From positions 114,536-178,535 of the forward strand of contig NW_026516758.1 of assembly GCF_025766255.1 (NCBI RefSeq): DNA of 64,000 nt, read 5' to 3'. Positions 45,761-57,369 of the stretch are shown one piece after another. Below the pieces are notes generated by a model that ran no database searches, was not told the origin of the DNA, and was given only the letters and a program-made list of their open reading frames with translations. The number at the start of each line of letters is the position of its first letter. Within the stretch, counting starts at the first letter, position 1. Source of the DNA: Zychaea mexicana (lineage: Eukaryota > Mucoromycota > Mucoromycetes > Mucorales > Lichtheimiaceae). A program made the position numbers and the translations under genes.

Positions 45761-47485
45761 GCGCATATACAGAATATTTATACTTCTTATTAGTAGTCCG
45801 TAGTAATTAGTCTTTCCCTTTTACCTTTAGTTTCATTTTTTTTTTCATTTATCATATCTTGTTGTTTACTAGTTAACCTATCTTATTCTCCTCTATTTTC
45901 TCCTATTCTTCTGCCACAAACACACATACTCAAGCACAGAACTGAACAATCCCCCACCCCACCCTTATCGCTTTCTTTTCTCGCTTTACAATATATCTAT
46001 ATCTCAATTTTGGCGCCCAGACACAAAATGGGCCAAAAAACACTCAACAAAACTGTTGTACATTTAAAAACCTTGCTTGTATCTTATTTTATTTCACTAT
46101 ACAGATCTCCATTGAATAATTAAAGTGAAAAGAATCATTTTTAGACTTTCTGCGCATTGTCAGCGATTATAATTAGAGCTAGGGACTGCTTCACAGGGTA
46201 GCTCCGCGCAGTGAGTGTTATCACATTCTCGCCCTTCTTTCCTACGCGTCATGAGAATTACTGTAGAGAGAAGGTACACTCATGTGGTAGTAAAGCTCCC
46301 GCAAACGTAGTACACATGGAAATTTCTGTAAAACCAATCGAGCAGATCCGACCGTTTTTTTCTGTGTAAGCACCGAATGATTGACTTTGTACATGTGCAT
46401 TAGATCCAATGTTGTACTGTATGTGTACAATAGCAACAGTTGTACAACATAAGATGTGTCTGGTCTTTCTGCGCATTGTAGAACCTGTAAATTAAGGGGC
46501 TATTACATAAACTCGAGATTAAAAGTATGAAAATTATCCTATTTGTACGGATGCACATGCACAGTGACCAATGAAAAAAGGCTGATTCAGCCCTTTTAGT
46601 GACATGTAAAGTGCTGATAGGTCACGATAATAATATAGTGCTTTATTATATCAAATAGCAGTCTTTGGAGAATGAAAGGGGGGGTGGACTCGTTGATATA
46701 CTCATTAAACCTTGTATTGACATGTTGCCTATTCTTATCTATACTTTGATTTGGCTGTGATTCCACATAATACCCTTCTTCTACTGGTTCTACTTAGATG
46801 CGATGCGTAATAGCTATACTGTAGTTGCATACATACTTGATCACTATACAGTATTTCTTGGCTAGCGATATCGTAGCTGCACCCACATTACTATGACATA
46901 CTTTCCGACTATGCACAACAACAAGTTACCCACACTTCATGCAGGATGTTGCATATGTTTTCTTTTTATCGAACAGGTACAATGTTTTTAGTCCGTATTA
47001 GTTCTATCATATGACCAGGATAATAAAAAGCTTGTTACGAGGGTTTCTCATGAATTCGGGTGACGGTAACTTGTAAAGGTAGCGGTTACGTAAACAATCC
47101 CGTTTTCGCAAGGAGGCTGAGTCGTTAAATCACACCAAGATCTTGGGTGGATCCATAACCGCCTTTTGCTTAAAAAGATGCAACGTGTGATCTGCTGATA
47201 CTTGTTACTTATTTCCAAACGGTCATTAACCAATGTAATTTGTGAAAGATTTTAATAAGAGCTTGGTTGGCAACTAGTGTAAAATACGATTTTGGCCATC
47301 AAAGATAATGGTATTTCTGACGTGCTTGACAGTCCAGTTTAGACTACTCTTTTTGAATTCTACTTATACCTGTATGTCGCAAAACTATATCTCGCCTTAA
47401 TCTCCTTAGTTTGTAAAGCTACTGTACTTATCTGCCCCTTATACCGAATTTTCAAACACAAAGCCTTACGCGCATACATCGTCTC
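45761..47485. other. Intergenic region downstream of the transporters
   Basis: About 1.7 kb, starting with a T/C-rich 3' flank. It holds two imperfect copies of TTTCTGCGCATTGT (near 46147 and 46467) of unknown meaning. No gene is supported. Confidence 0.5.
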
Positions 47486-47487
47486 TA

Positions 47488-47679
47488 CAGTCGACCCCCG
47501 TTGACGTCAACCCTCAGGGTACCAGCAAAAGTGTTGACTATATCGAGGGTTGACGACCACCGGGGGTATAGAATAGGCAAAATCTTTAACCCTAAACTTG
47601 AAAGGGTACCAGCGAATTGTTTGACGCTACTGTATCGGGGGTTGATGTTATCGGGGATGACGTTAACGGGGGTTGACTG
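47488..47679. mobile_element. Tigger/pogo-like MITE, copy 1
   Basis: A 192-bp element flanked by TA on both sides (47486-47487 and 47680-47681), the target-site duplication of Tc1/mariner/pogo elements. The left end reads CAGTCGACCCCCGTTGACGT and the right end, on the other strand, CAGTCAACCCCCGTTAACGT, about 27-bp inverted ends with four differences. The terminal CAGT(C/T)GACC form is that of Tigger/pogo ends. No transposase frame fits inside, so it is non-autonomous. It also contains two direct copies of a GGGTACCAGC-led segment at 47517 and 47604. Confidence 0.78.
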
Positions 47680-48019
47680 TACTTCATAAGAAACAACCAA
47701 AAGTGTACCACTGTGATAAACATCCATAGTAAAGGAATGACCGTGTAAGCGATAACAGGATACAACGTAGCATCACACCTCAGTGTCCATCCTTTTGTTA
47801 TAAATGAAAAGCTTGTTAAATGTGTTGCACGTAGATCAACGCTATCTATTCAAGTGCTCATCATTAAAGTGATTTTGCTTTCGTGTACTCAACCAACAGA
47901 GCCTTCATGCACAATATATACGACCATTTCTTTTCTGGTCTAATGGGCTAAAACGACGTTGACAACGGGAGAGAAACAACGTTTTGGGCAATAGTGAGTA
48001 GTACTCTTGATGCAGAATA
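47680..48019. other. Spacer between the two MITEs
   Basis: About 340 AT-rich bases with no gene or repeat noticed. Confidence 0.5.
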
Positions 48020-48204
48020 CACTGGTCCCCCGCTAAGATCAACCCGAAAGGGTTCTTACAACGCCGAAGCTAACGTGGGTTAAAAAAAGCGAGGGTGAGT
48101 TTCACATATCATAGAATCTATATGTTTTCTTATTCTTAAGGTGCCATATAAAGGGTTGACACAACTGAGGGTTGAATTTATCTGAGGGTGATCTTAGCCG
48201 GGTG
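48020..48204. mobile_element. Tigger/pogo-like MITE, copy 2 (diverged)
   Basis: A 185-bp element between TA dinucleotides at 48018 and 48205. The left end CACTGGTCCCCCGCTAAGAT and the right end, on the other strand, CACCCGGCTAAGATCACCCT share CCGGCTAAGATCA(A/C)CCC with one gap. Like copy 1 it has internal GGGTTGA repeats. It is related in style to copy 1 but with diverged ends, so it is either an old copy or a sister family. Confidence 0.62.
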
Positions 48205-49530
48205 TAACAAAATGACGACACGACTGTCATACCAGTCGAAATCGCATATTGTGCTGGTTGGCGAACTAGGCCAGATTGTCATTCTATTGTCAAAATCAGA
48301 TTAAAACGAAATCGCTATTTAGGACTACCAAAAAGCCCTCACAATTCTCGCTTATGATTTGAGATCTGATATAATGAGGATAAAAAGGAGGAGAATGTAG
48401 ATTCAGATGGATGTGTAGTTTTTCCAGTTAATATAAATAGCTACATCTTGTATCATCCTTTATTTTAATCGTTACTGTGCGTTCTGCTGGTACAATACAG
48501 ACAATTAGTCGTCATTAGGATTGACAAGAGGTCATTCAAGCTAGAAAATAAGTCAAAGCACGCTAGTGGAGGCCATTGATTCGACATTGTGGTTGTCTTT
48601 CCGCATCACCCAGCATTAACAGCGGTGGCACTGCTCTTGCAGGTTAGTAACAATGTGATTGGTTGTGGCAGGTCGGATAACAGGAACTTTCTGATCCAAT
48701 CAATATTTATGATCACACTGAGAAGCAAGCAACAGCGATAAAGCTAGCAACATTAAACGGTGATGCATTGTCAAGTCGACCATATTTAGGCTGCTGTGCT
48801 ATGATAGCACATTCTCATGGACGATGTAGGCGTCAGTCGTAAGGGAGCTCTAATGGCGCATCTCTCGTCCATTGCCAGAATCATATAAATCGGCACATAG
48901 CAATCCTCCTATCTCTGTGTGCAACTCTTTAACTTTTTTTCTGCGGACCACACGAATAAGCTTAATCGATGCGAAAATTGCTATGGATGTGTGAAAAAAT
49001 TTCATTCCAAGTATCCATCCGTACAATTACGCACAAAAATGTCTACATTATCACACATTTTTACATACATTACTACGGATACCTTAGCTTTTTCGCTTGA
49101 CTGGCACATCATATATGTTATGAGCTATCAAATCTAATACAAGCAACCCATCATATTTTTAAAAAAAAATTATTCATCACAGCAACCACACCACATTTAG
49201 CTTATTATCCGCCGACCGCCTTCACAACTAGGTACAAGACACAATGCGGGAGGTCGGCACCGACCCACAGTTCACCGCTTACAGCATTTGCGCGGAATCC
49301 ACCACCGCTGCTTAGGAAGCGCGAGCCACCACAGACGAAACGCTTGCAGCTGGCAAGTGGAGTAGCCGTACCTGAACGCTATTACCAATTTATGCATCGC
49401 CACACCACAGCAATCATTTGTTTACTTACTGTACATGTCAACAGCCACCAGGCACGTTGGGCCCAGGCCTTAGATATACAGACATCGAATACAAACCATC
49501 ACCGAGACGAGCTCTACAAACACGAAGGGT
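48205..49530. other. AT-rich intergenic region
   Basis: About 1.3 kb with scattered short open stretches on both strands and no motif. A more GC-rich, possibly coding-like patch at about 49200-49340 has no consistent frame. Confidence 0.45.
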
Positions 49531-49891
49531 TGTGTCAGATTACCGAGCGAAGAGAAGGCAATCGTTCGATTGTCCGAAGCGAGGAAAGGAGTTGAGATGT
49601 TCCACTTTATATTCACTCTTTCTCTTTACAATATCCATTTATCTTACACACTCGTTCAGCTAAACTCTTACTATCCCATTTTTGTAAACCCTCCCCATCT
49701 GACATCTGCACGACTCTCGCCACACTTTTCAAACGGTTGAAGAGAGGCGATATCTTACTTTCAATCATATTTATATACAAAATATACTTTGTGAGCGCTC
49801 TTTGAGCGGCCGCTACACCGATACGAACTCTCCTCGCCCGCGAACAGTGGAACGATTGCGTTCTTCGCTTCGCTCGGTTATCCGACATACA
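49531..49891. repeat. Long inverted repeat (about 65-bp arms, 230-bp loop)
   Basis: The left arm (49531-49594) contains TACCGAGCGAAGAGAAGGCA, then ATCGTTCGATTGTCCGAAGC and GAGGAAAGGAGTT. The right arm (49827-49891), on the other strand, contains TAACCGAGCGAAGCGAAGAA, then CGCAATCGTTCCACTGTTCG and GAGGAGAGTT. The arms are imperfect but clearly paired. This could be a foldback element or a MITE with long ends, or a locus giving hairpin RNA. No target-site duplication was identified with confidence. Confidence 0.6.
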
Positions 49892-51974
49892 CTTTTTCTT
49901 CAATTCAAAAAAAGAAAACAATGAGAGCATAACATATTACGCCAGTTTAGTAGGATAGTAAATGTGACGACAAGAAAAAGTGCATTGTTGCATACAGTCG
50001 TAATTTTCTAGTTTTTGTTAGCATCAGCATGACATATAAAAGGGGCATATTTATTTGGCACGTAAAGTCGTATTAGAGTGATATTTTTGAGCAGAGAATT
50101 TTTTGATGCTATAGGTTTTTGTAGCTTTGGTCATCATCTCTTTTCGATAACAGTCCCGATAACCCGAGGACAAAGAAAAGTTAGGGAAATACTTTAGCCT
50201 GGCATAAGGCGGAGCATCCTGCGCTTGCACAGGGATCGAAATAGCAACTACAGCGATCAAGTGTTCCTATATACTGATTTTTTGTGCGCATTCTCGCTGT
50301 GACGGTTCGTCGCTATACGGTAGGGGTTGATCCAATGAGGCTAAGCACATTTACCCTACTAGCGACAGCGTATATCATCGAAAGCATGATATAACTACAT
50401 ACCAGCATTTGAAATGGACTCATGTTACCAGGAATAGTGTAGGTTTCCTTCTGATTATGCTGGCATTCGTTTACAACACAGACAATCACTATGCGTCGCC
50501 CACTTATAAGTTGCCTTTTCAACGATGTCACAATATTTTTTAATGACTGCGGGAGCAGTCTTTCCTCATAGCAACATGGAGCGCGTCTATAGTGTTATCA
50601 GCTGTTTAGTCACACTGACAATAACTGTATATACTTTGATTTGCTCTGTGTAACCTGACTTGAGCGTGATGGTTACACCGTATGCATCAATGTTATTCTC
50701 GAACAAATTAAAGAGATCAGAATTTTGCCTTGCAAACTAGAATTACTTGAATATATCACTATACATTTGCTTCGTTGTCACTATGCTATTAGGACTAAAA
50801 AATCAGGAGGAGGTCCAGCATTGTGACAATACTGTAACGTTACATGTGCATTCGTACTTCAAAACAAACATGAAAAAAAACGATGCAAACAGCACGAAAC
50901 AACGTGGTAAAAGGCTTAGTGTACCTTTCATCAAATTAAGATCATCATCATCGGGTACAGTACATGGAGTTATCTATGTGTAATTTTGTTAATCCAAGAT
51001 TGGTCTATATCAATCATACATAAGCATTTCAAATTTATGTACAGGTGGCACAGACGAGATTGACATGATTTATTGCCTGCTTGCGTGTAGGGATGTGTAC
51101 ACTTCACACGCTTCTTGCTCAAGCATCCTCGTAAACACATGCACTGTTTGTTTGCAATGACATGGACGATATGCTCCAGAAACAACATACATCGTCATAT
51201 GCATGTACGGCCACCAGGAAATAAGAAAGCAAAGGTAAAAGCTTTGCATAAACTTGGTAATCACTGTAACTTTTGCTGTTGAAATGAGAGATTGAGTTGA
51301 ATGTATCCTGCCTGAGCGCATTTAAAAAAGCCACATTCAGGCGCATTTTAAGCGGTCAGCCGGGAACATCGGCGCAGTTTAATGTAAACTCCAGCAGCAA
51401 TGTTTATGGCATTGTATACTATCCAATATATTTGGATGTATCTAACCCAGCTGAAAGGGACTAAATGACGACAATGATGTTACAACACAAGAGTGATGCT
51501 TTGAATTATTACCCGAATGCGGAACCAAAAGATAGACTATTTGCTTCTAGATAGGCTTAGTGAAAGACAGCATCATGTGATGTGCAGAGAAAATAAAGTA
51601 AGATGCGAGATACAATAGACATTTGCCTCTGTAAATAAAAAAAGAAACCAGAACGCAAAGTGCTCAACAAATAGTGAATACATGCATCTTTGGTAAGCTT
51701 CCCATCCCCTTCAGCCAAGCCAGCAAGGCAGCAGCCTGTTCTTCGCATGAAACAAAACCAATGTTTTCACTCACTCGGAGAATTCTACGGCTCTCATTGG
51801 CGATTACAATCTTTGTTAGTCACACCAACCATCTTGACTCACTTTGCAACCCCCTCTCTCTCTCTCCACCTCTTTCTCTTTCCCGTTTCGTTTCCCTTCG
51901 TCCCTTAAAAATTGCAACACACAAAACCCTCGATAAAACAAACGAAAACAACAGCAACATTCTAAATAGCAAAA
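49892..51974. other. AT-rich intergenic region upstream of TRP4
   Basis: About 2.1 kb. Open stretches of up to 83 codons occur on both strands without motifs. The last 150 bases, with a TC-rich stretch near 51855-51905 and an A-rich leader, look like the TRP4 promoter and 5' UTR. Nothing else is identified. Confidence 0.5.
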
Positions 51975-53293
51975 ATGATGAACGTCGAAACGGAATCCGG
52001 GAACATGAAGGCCATTTTAAAGACGCTTGTCTTTGACCCAATTAAATTCACACCAGACGATGCTAGTGCAGCCATTCACGAAATTATGCAAGGCAGCGCC
52101 ACTCGAAGCCAAATTTCGGCATTTCTTGTCGGTCTTCGTTTGCAAGGCAAAGACTCGGATCCAGCTGTTGTCGCAGCATGTGCTAAAGCCATGCAGAGCC
52201 ATGCACGCTTGATTCCGTACGACCATCATAAACACCTGGAAGGCAACGTTATTGATATTGTCGGCACTGGTGGCGACGGTCACGATACGTATAATGTTTC
52301 TACGACAGCTTCAATTGTAGCAGCCGGTGCAGGTGCCAAGGTCGCCAAGGTAATTAACACGAAAAGCACAACTGGCGAGTTGAGATTAATTTTATGTGTG
52401 TCTTAATAGCACGGTAACCGAGCAGCAACATCCAAGTCAGGCTCTGCAGATATCATGGAAGCACATGGCTGCCATATCAGCAAAGTCGAGCCTTCACAAG
52501 TACCCGGGATTTTGGACGATACCAACTTTTGCTTCTTGTTTTCACAAATCTATCATCCCGCCATGAAGCATGTCGCTTCGCTGCGCAAGGAAATTGGTTT
52601 GCCCACTGTGTTCAACTTACTGGGACCCATGAGCAATCCCGCTCGCCCATCTCGGGTGGTCGTCGGTGTCCACTCGCCACAAATCGGTAGCTTGATGGCC
52701 AACGCATTGAAGTTGACGGGCATTAGAGAAATTCTGGTTGTCTGTGGTGCCGAGAAGCTTGACGAGGTAACGAATGAGATTCACAGTTGCATGTCGGCCC
52801 TTCTTAGATCGGTTAACTAATAAAAATTCATGCTTTTTTTTTGCGCCATTTACAGATCAGTCCCGCTAATGAATCCAATGTAAGTTTGTATATCTTTTAT
52901 TCATGCAATATGACAAGGTTCATGAGAGGATATTTCTCTAATAGCATAAATCTGAATTAGTTCTGGCGCGTGCGAGACGGAGGCGAAGTCACTGTCGGCG
53001 TGCTACATCCCACACACGATTTTGGCTTAAAGACTCATCCACTTGAGGAAGTCAAGGGCGGCGACGGTCATTGCAATGCACAAATCTTGAAGCGGCTTCT
53101 GAACAACGAGCTGCCTGAAGACGATCCGATATTGGACTTTGTTCTCTTGAACGCATCGGCTTTGTTGGTTGTCGCCGGTATCGCAACCGATTTTAAGGAC
53201 GGTGTCGCTAAAGCACGAGAATCCATCAAAAGTGGAAGCGCAAAGAAGGTCCTGGAGGCCTTTAGAGACAAGACCCAGCAAGAACAGGAATAA
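51975..53293 (+). CDS. TRP4: Anthranilate phosphoribosyltransferase
   Basis: Four exons of about 364 residues. The N-terminal helical domain includes PDDASAAIHEIMQGSATRSQ and ISAFLVGLRLQGKD. The phosphoribosyl pyrophosphate loop reads NVIDIVGTGGDGHDTYNVST, followed by AAGAGAKVAKHGNRAATSKS and GSADIMEAHG. Later blocks are FLFSQIYHPAMKHVASLRKE, PTVFNLLGPMSNPARPSR and DGGEVTVGVLHPTHDFGL. It transfers the phosphoribosyl group to anthranilate, the second committed step of tryptophan synthesis, in the cytosol. A 24-nt exon, ISPANESN, lies at 52856-52879. Two adjacent start codons exist; the first (51975) is used here. It converges with the unidentified gene on the other strand, 272 bases away. Confidence 0.95.
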
Positions 53294-53565
53294 CAATATT
53301 AGCCTAGTCTTTTTCGTCGTCGCCCCCCCTCTCCCTCATGCTCTTACTCTTTTGCCTTCCGCTTTCCTTCCTTTCCTTTCTATGTTTTACTACGTTTTTT
53401 TCTCTTTCTTTTTTCTGTAAACCGATATGTAGATACGTATGATGAATTGTCTAATTGAACAATGAAAAGGAGATACCAAATACAGCAACACAGATAGAAA
53501 AGAAAATGGAGAATTAGTTCTATGTACAGAACAGAATGATTAGATGTGAACATGTTGGGAGGAGT

Positions 53566-55092
53566 TCATTTGCCACGTGTTTCAAGCAATACACTCAGTA
53601 GGGTGGCTGTGTTTCCGCGGGCAGCAACAAGACCTCGAGCCTTTTCATCGTGGGGTGATGCGTTGTCCTCCGTGTCCATAACGGTGAGGTAACCAAGCTC
53701 ATCTTGCAAGGACACCATAAAGTTGTGCAGATCGCTGTTGCTCGAGGATGCTTTTGGCGGTGCATATTTCACGCTCTCAACCATGCCACTGTGCGTCAGT
53801 TTGGTGACACACAGGGCCACAATACGGTCTGTCAGGCCATAAATGTTCAAATAGCGATCCTCATTAGCAGCAGCAGCAGCAGCAGCAGCAGCGGCGACGA
53901 TCACCAGATCTTCGCTGTCTGTATGAAAAATTTGACGTTCAATTATGTTCTGGAATTAATTCCGTTATTAGCTTCTTTTTCAAGCACCACTTGTCCTCTA
54001 TTGCACCTAAAACAGCTAATTGATCAAAATGGGATACCTCTGCACGCTGCATGCCAAGCAAGCCGCCTATTTGATCCATGCCACCGGCATCGTGTGCTGC
54101 TGAGGGTAGAGCTACGTTTGCATGCGACGGGTAAAAGATCGACAATGCTTGGCACACATACAAATTTATTTCATATCAAAATTAGCACAAATGCCATGCG
54201 GAGCATGAAAACAGCTTCTTTTTATATTTGAAATACCTCGATCTAGTTTAGTGGGAGCCTGGATCCGACAGATACCATCGTCAGAGCCAAGCATCCACCG
54301 GATCCTGCAATAGTCTGTTGTTGTTGCGGTGTCGATCGATGTTTCATTGCCGTCGCCGTCGTTGTTGTCAGCATTGCTATCCTGCTTGGTATAATGAATT
54401 GCAGCAGCCAATGTATGTTCAAGTTGAGAGTAAAATACATCGTCCGTCAGGGTGAATGCCGCATATAACTCTACAGACTGGCCAGGAGCAATGGTGCTTT
54501 GGGTGTTCCGCGCCACAAGCTTAGGTAATACGTTGTCCGGTGCAAGGACCAGATGCACACCATTCAGCGTGACGGTAGAAGAGGTGTTTTCAGCATTGAG
54601 ACACACCCAAACTCTATCGTGAAGGGTTCCTCGGATCCAGCCCATGCAGGAGTGAATTAGAAAACAACATTCTTCGTCCTTGCTGTTGTCTTTCTCTTCT
54701 TCAGCTGCTGCTGCTTCTGCATGTTGTATTGCGGCCGACGACGTAGCACCATGTCCGTTCTCGGTATCACGGGGGTTTATTAGGGGAAGCAATCCAGGCG
54801 GCGGTAAAATGCGTATTCTCTTTTTCTGTGGCATAGTTTCCATTGAGAACGCGTCTTTGAGCTCATATTCCAACACGTTCCCCGCGTCCACAAGCAGTTC
54901 ACGTTTCTTGTCAGCCTAATTTGCAACAAAAACAAAGTTGTGCTGTTGAGATTCACATACACACATACTACGCAGCAAGGGACAGTCAGAAGAAGAGACA
55001 CACACGTTTCGTTTTGCGCGTCGTAGTTGTGCACGTGCTTGTAAGAGGCGTTTGGTTAATAGATCGAGCGACTGATCTAGTGCATTGCTCAT
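53566..55092 (-). CDS. Hypothetical protein, multi-exon, no family recognised
   Basis: At least five exons give roughly 420 residues. The start MSNALDQSLDLLTKRLLQAR, QLRRAKRN is a basic helix. It is spliced over a 5'-GTGTGT intron to ADKKRELLVDAGNVLEYELK. Next come a Pro/Ile-rich segment (RIRILPPPGLLPLINPRD), an Ala/Glu/Lys-rich acidic loop and a beta-rich domain with VWVCLNAENTSSTVTLNGVH and APGQSVELYAAFTLTDDVFY. The last exon has a run of ten Ala, then NEDRYLNIYGLTDRIVALCV. The overall layout (coiled start, beta-rich middle) suggests a complex subunit or adaptor, but I cannot name it. It converges with TRP4 and diverges from the GMPPB gene. Confidence 0.7.
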
Positions 55093-55157
55093 TCCGAGGA
55101 AGGGGGTTGCAGCCCGACGCAGCAGCAGACGCACAGGCAGAAGGTTAATGGACCAAA

Positions 55158-55192
<35 letters not shown>

Positions 55193-55473
55193 ATACAAGC
55201 AGCACATAACTAAAATGTGTCGGAGTCGATCCCATAAAACATTTTATTTTAGTGCGTTGGCGGGAGCACACCCAAAACGATTGGCCGGCATGCGAATGGA
55301 ATAAAAGGGGAAGGGACCAAGCCTGGCCCGGAATTCACACTTCAACTCTTCCCTTTCCCACTTCTTCCACCACCACTTGTACTCTCCTTTCCCTAACCGT
55401 CTTCGTCACTGGTCTCGTCGTCGAACACCACCACTTATCTCCCTTCGCCTAAACAACACATACAACAGCAAAC
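55093..55473. other. Divergent promoter region with a (CT)n microsatellite
   Basis: About 380 bases between an unidentified gene (-) and the GDP-mannose pyrophosphorylase gene (+). It contains a long CT repeat at about 55161-55191. The 150 bases before 55474 are pyrimidine-rich, as before other strongly expressed genes here. Confidence 0.6.
55161..55191. repeat. (CT)n microsatellite
   Basis: About fifteen perfect CT units, about 280 bases upstream of the GMPPB gene and 70 bases upstream of the divergent gene. Confidence 0.85.
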
Positions 55474-57079
55474 ATGAAAGCACTTATTCTCGTTGGAGGT
55501 AACTTTTTTGTTCTTCTTTCATCATCTGCATTGGTCTCGAACCCTGGTGCAGCCTAGTCCTGTGCTTTTCATCCGAAATGCTCATCTTACCCCATTGTAG
55601 GTTTCGGTACCCGTCTTCGTCCCCTCACACTCACTTTACCAAAGCCCTTGGTTGAATTCGCCAACAAGCCCATGATTCTGCATCAGATTGAAGGCCTTGC
55701 CAAGGTAAAGAAAACAAGTCGTGTGCCCTTCCAAGTTTAAAAAACAGTGTACTAAAACATATACAAAAAGGCTGGCGTCAAAGATATTGTTCTCGCCGTC
55801 AACTATCGCCCAGAAATCATGGTTGCTGCCCTCAAGCAATATGAAGAAGAGTTCGGTGTGACCATCACCTTCTCTGTCGAGACCGAGCCTCTCGGTACCG
55901 CCGGACCTTTGGCTTTGGCACGCGACATTTTGGGCAAGGACGACAGCCCATTCTTTGTCTTGAACAGTGATATCATTTGCGATTATCCATTCGAGCAGCT
56001 TCGAGATTTCCACATTGCCCACGGCAACCAAGGCACCATTGTGGTATGTGTTCTCGAATAGGCTTTGGGAGAGGAGGGGGGGGAGCAAGGTGCAGGTGGG
56101 TTGGAAGGCGTGTGTTCTTTATGCTAAGTATGTGAAATCAACAGGTCACCAAAGTCGACGACCCTTCAAAGTATGGTGTGATTGTGAATCAGCCTGACAG
56201 CACAAAAATCGAACGCTTTGTTGAAAAGCCCAAAGAATTCATCAGCAACAAAATCAATGCTGGCATCTACGTACTGAGCCCCAGCGTATTGGATCGCATT
56301 GAGGTATATATTATAGTCAAAGACAATGCAAGGGTAGACATTCTTTACGTCCAGTCTTTACGTTTGGACTAACAGCTGATATCTCTCTCACATGTGTTCA
56401 CAATTGTAGTTGAAACCAACCTCCATCGAAAAGGAAGTGTTCCCCTACATCGCCCAAGACGGCCAGTTGCACACATTCGACTTGGATGGCTTCTGGATGG
56501 ACGTTGGCCAGCCCAAGGACTTCTTGACCGGCACCTGCTTGTACCTCAGCCATTTGGCAAAGAAGAAACCTCAAGAACTCGCTAACCCAACCTTGGACTA
56601 TGTGCACAAGGGTAATGTGATGGTCCACCCCAGCGCCAAGATCGGCAAGGACTGCCGCATCGGCCCTAACGTCGTCATTGGCCCTAACGTCGTCATTGGT
56701 GACGGTGTCCGTCTGCAGCGCTGTGTCGTCTTGCAGGGCGCCAAGGTCAAGGACTATGCTTGGGTCCAGTCTAGCATCATCGGCTGGCACTCGTCCGTCG
56801 GTCGTTGGGTAAGTTTCTCGATGGAGTAGGGTGGTTGTTTTAGAAAAAGGCACACATTCGGCTAGGGAGCTATTTTTAGTTCATCGGCGCAGGAAATAGC
56901 AGAGAAAGATGAGAGACTGACATTTTATCATTCTTTTTTCGTACTAGTCGCGATTGGAAGGATGTTCTGTGCTCGGTGACGACGTGACGATCAACGATGA
57001 GATCTACGTGAACGGTGGCTCCATCCTGCCTCACAAGGGCATCTCGTCCAACATCACTGAACCACAGATTATCATGTAA
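55474..57079 (+). CDS. Mannose-1-phosphate guanylyltransferase (GDP-mannose pyrophosphorylase, GMPPB/Psa1-like)
   Basis: Six exons of about 364 residues. The start [20 protein letters not shown] is the nucleotidyltransferase signature GGxGTRLxPLT. Then follow [76 protein letters not shown] and [20 protein letters not shown]. The C-terminal left-handed beta helix has hexapeptide repeats ([20 protein letters not shown]). The end is [13 protein letters not shown], as in Psa1. It makes GDP-mannose from GTP and mannose-1-phosphate in the cytosol, feeding N- and O-glycosylation, GPI anchors and wall mannan. The length equals the fungal norm (361). The first exon is only 25 nt. The 3' end faces the Aurora kinase gene, 290 bases apart. 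Confidence 0.96.
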
Positions 57080-57369
57080 ATAACTATAATAAGCTTCTTA
57101 TTTTCTTTTGTTACAAAATTTGATTACCCTCCCCCTCCATCCATCCCTCCCTCCCTCACCACCTCCAGCAAAAAAAATATCATTTCTCGCAACATCTCCT
57201 CTTTCTTTCCTGCTCGTCGATCACTCTTGTTTCCATCAATTTTTTGAAACTATATACACCGATTTCTTTTCGTCTTTTTTTTATTAATAACAACTTATTT
57301 ATATGAAAAAAATGGGACGGAGTCATCAATATGTACAAACTTGTGATGTGATGATATGTGCAGCGAACG

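Noticed and set aside
55636..56088. Minus-strand 150-codon frame over the GDP-mannose pyrophosphorylase gene
   Set aside because: It overlaps conserved exons on the other strand and spans their introns. It has no recognisable protein feature.
56640..56710. Apparent tandem duplication of GPNVVI in the pyrophosphorylase
   Set aside because: Successive hexapeptide repeats of this kind are normal in the C-terminal beta helix of the family, so it is not a recent duplication.
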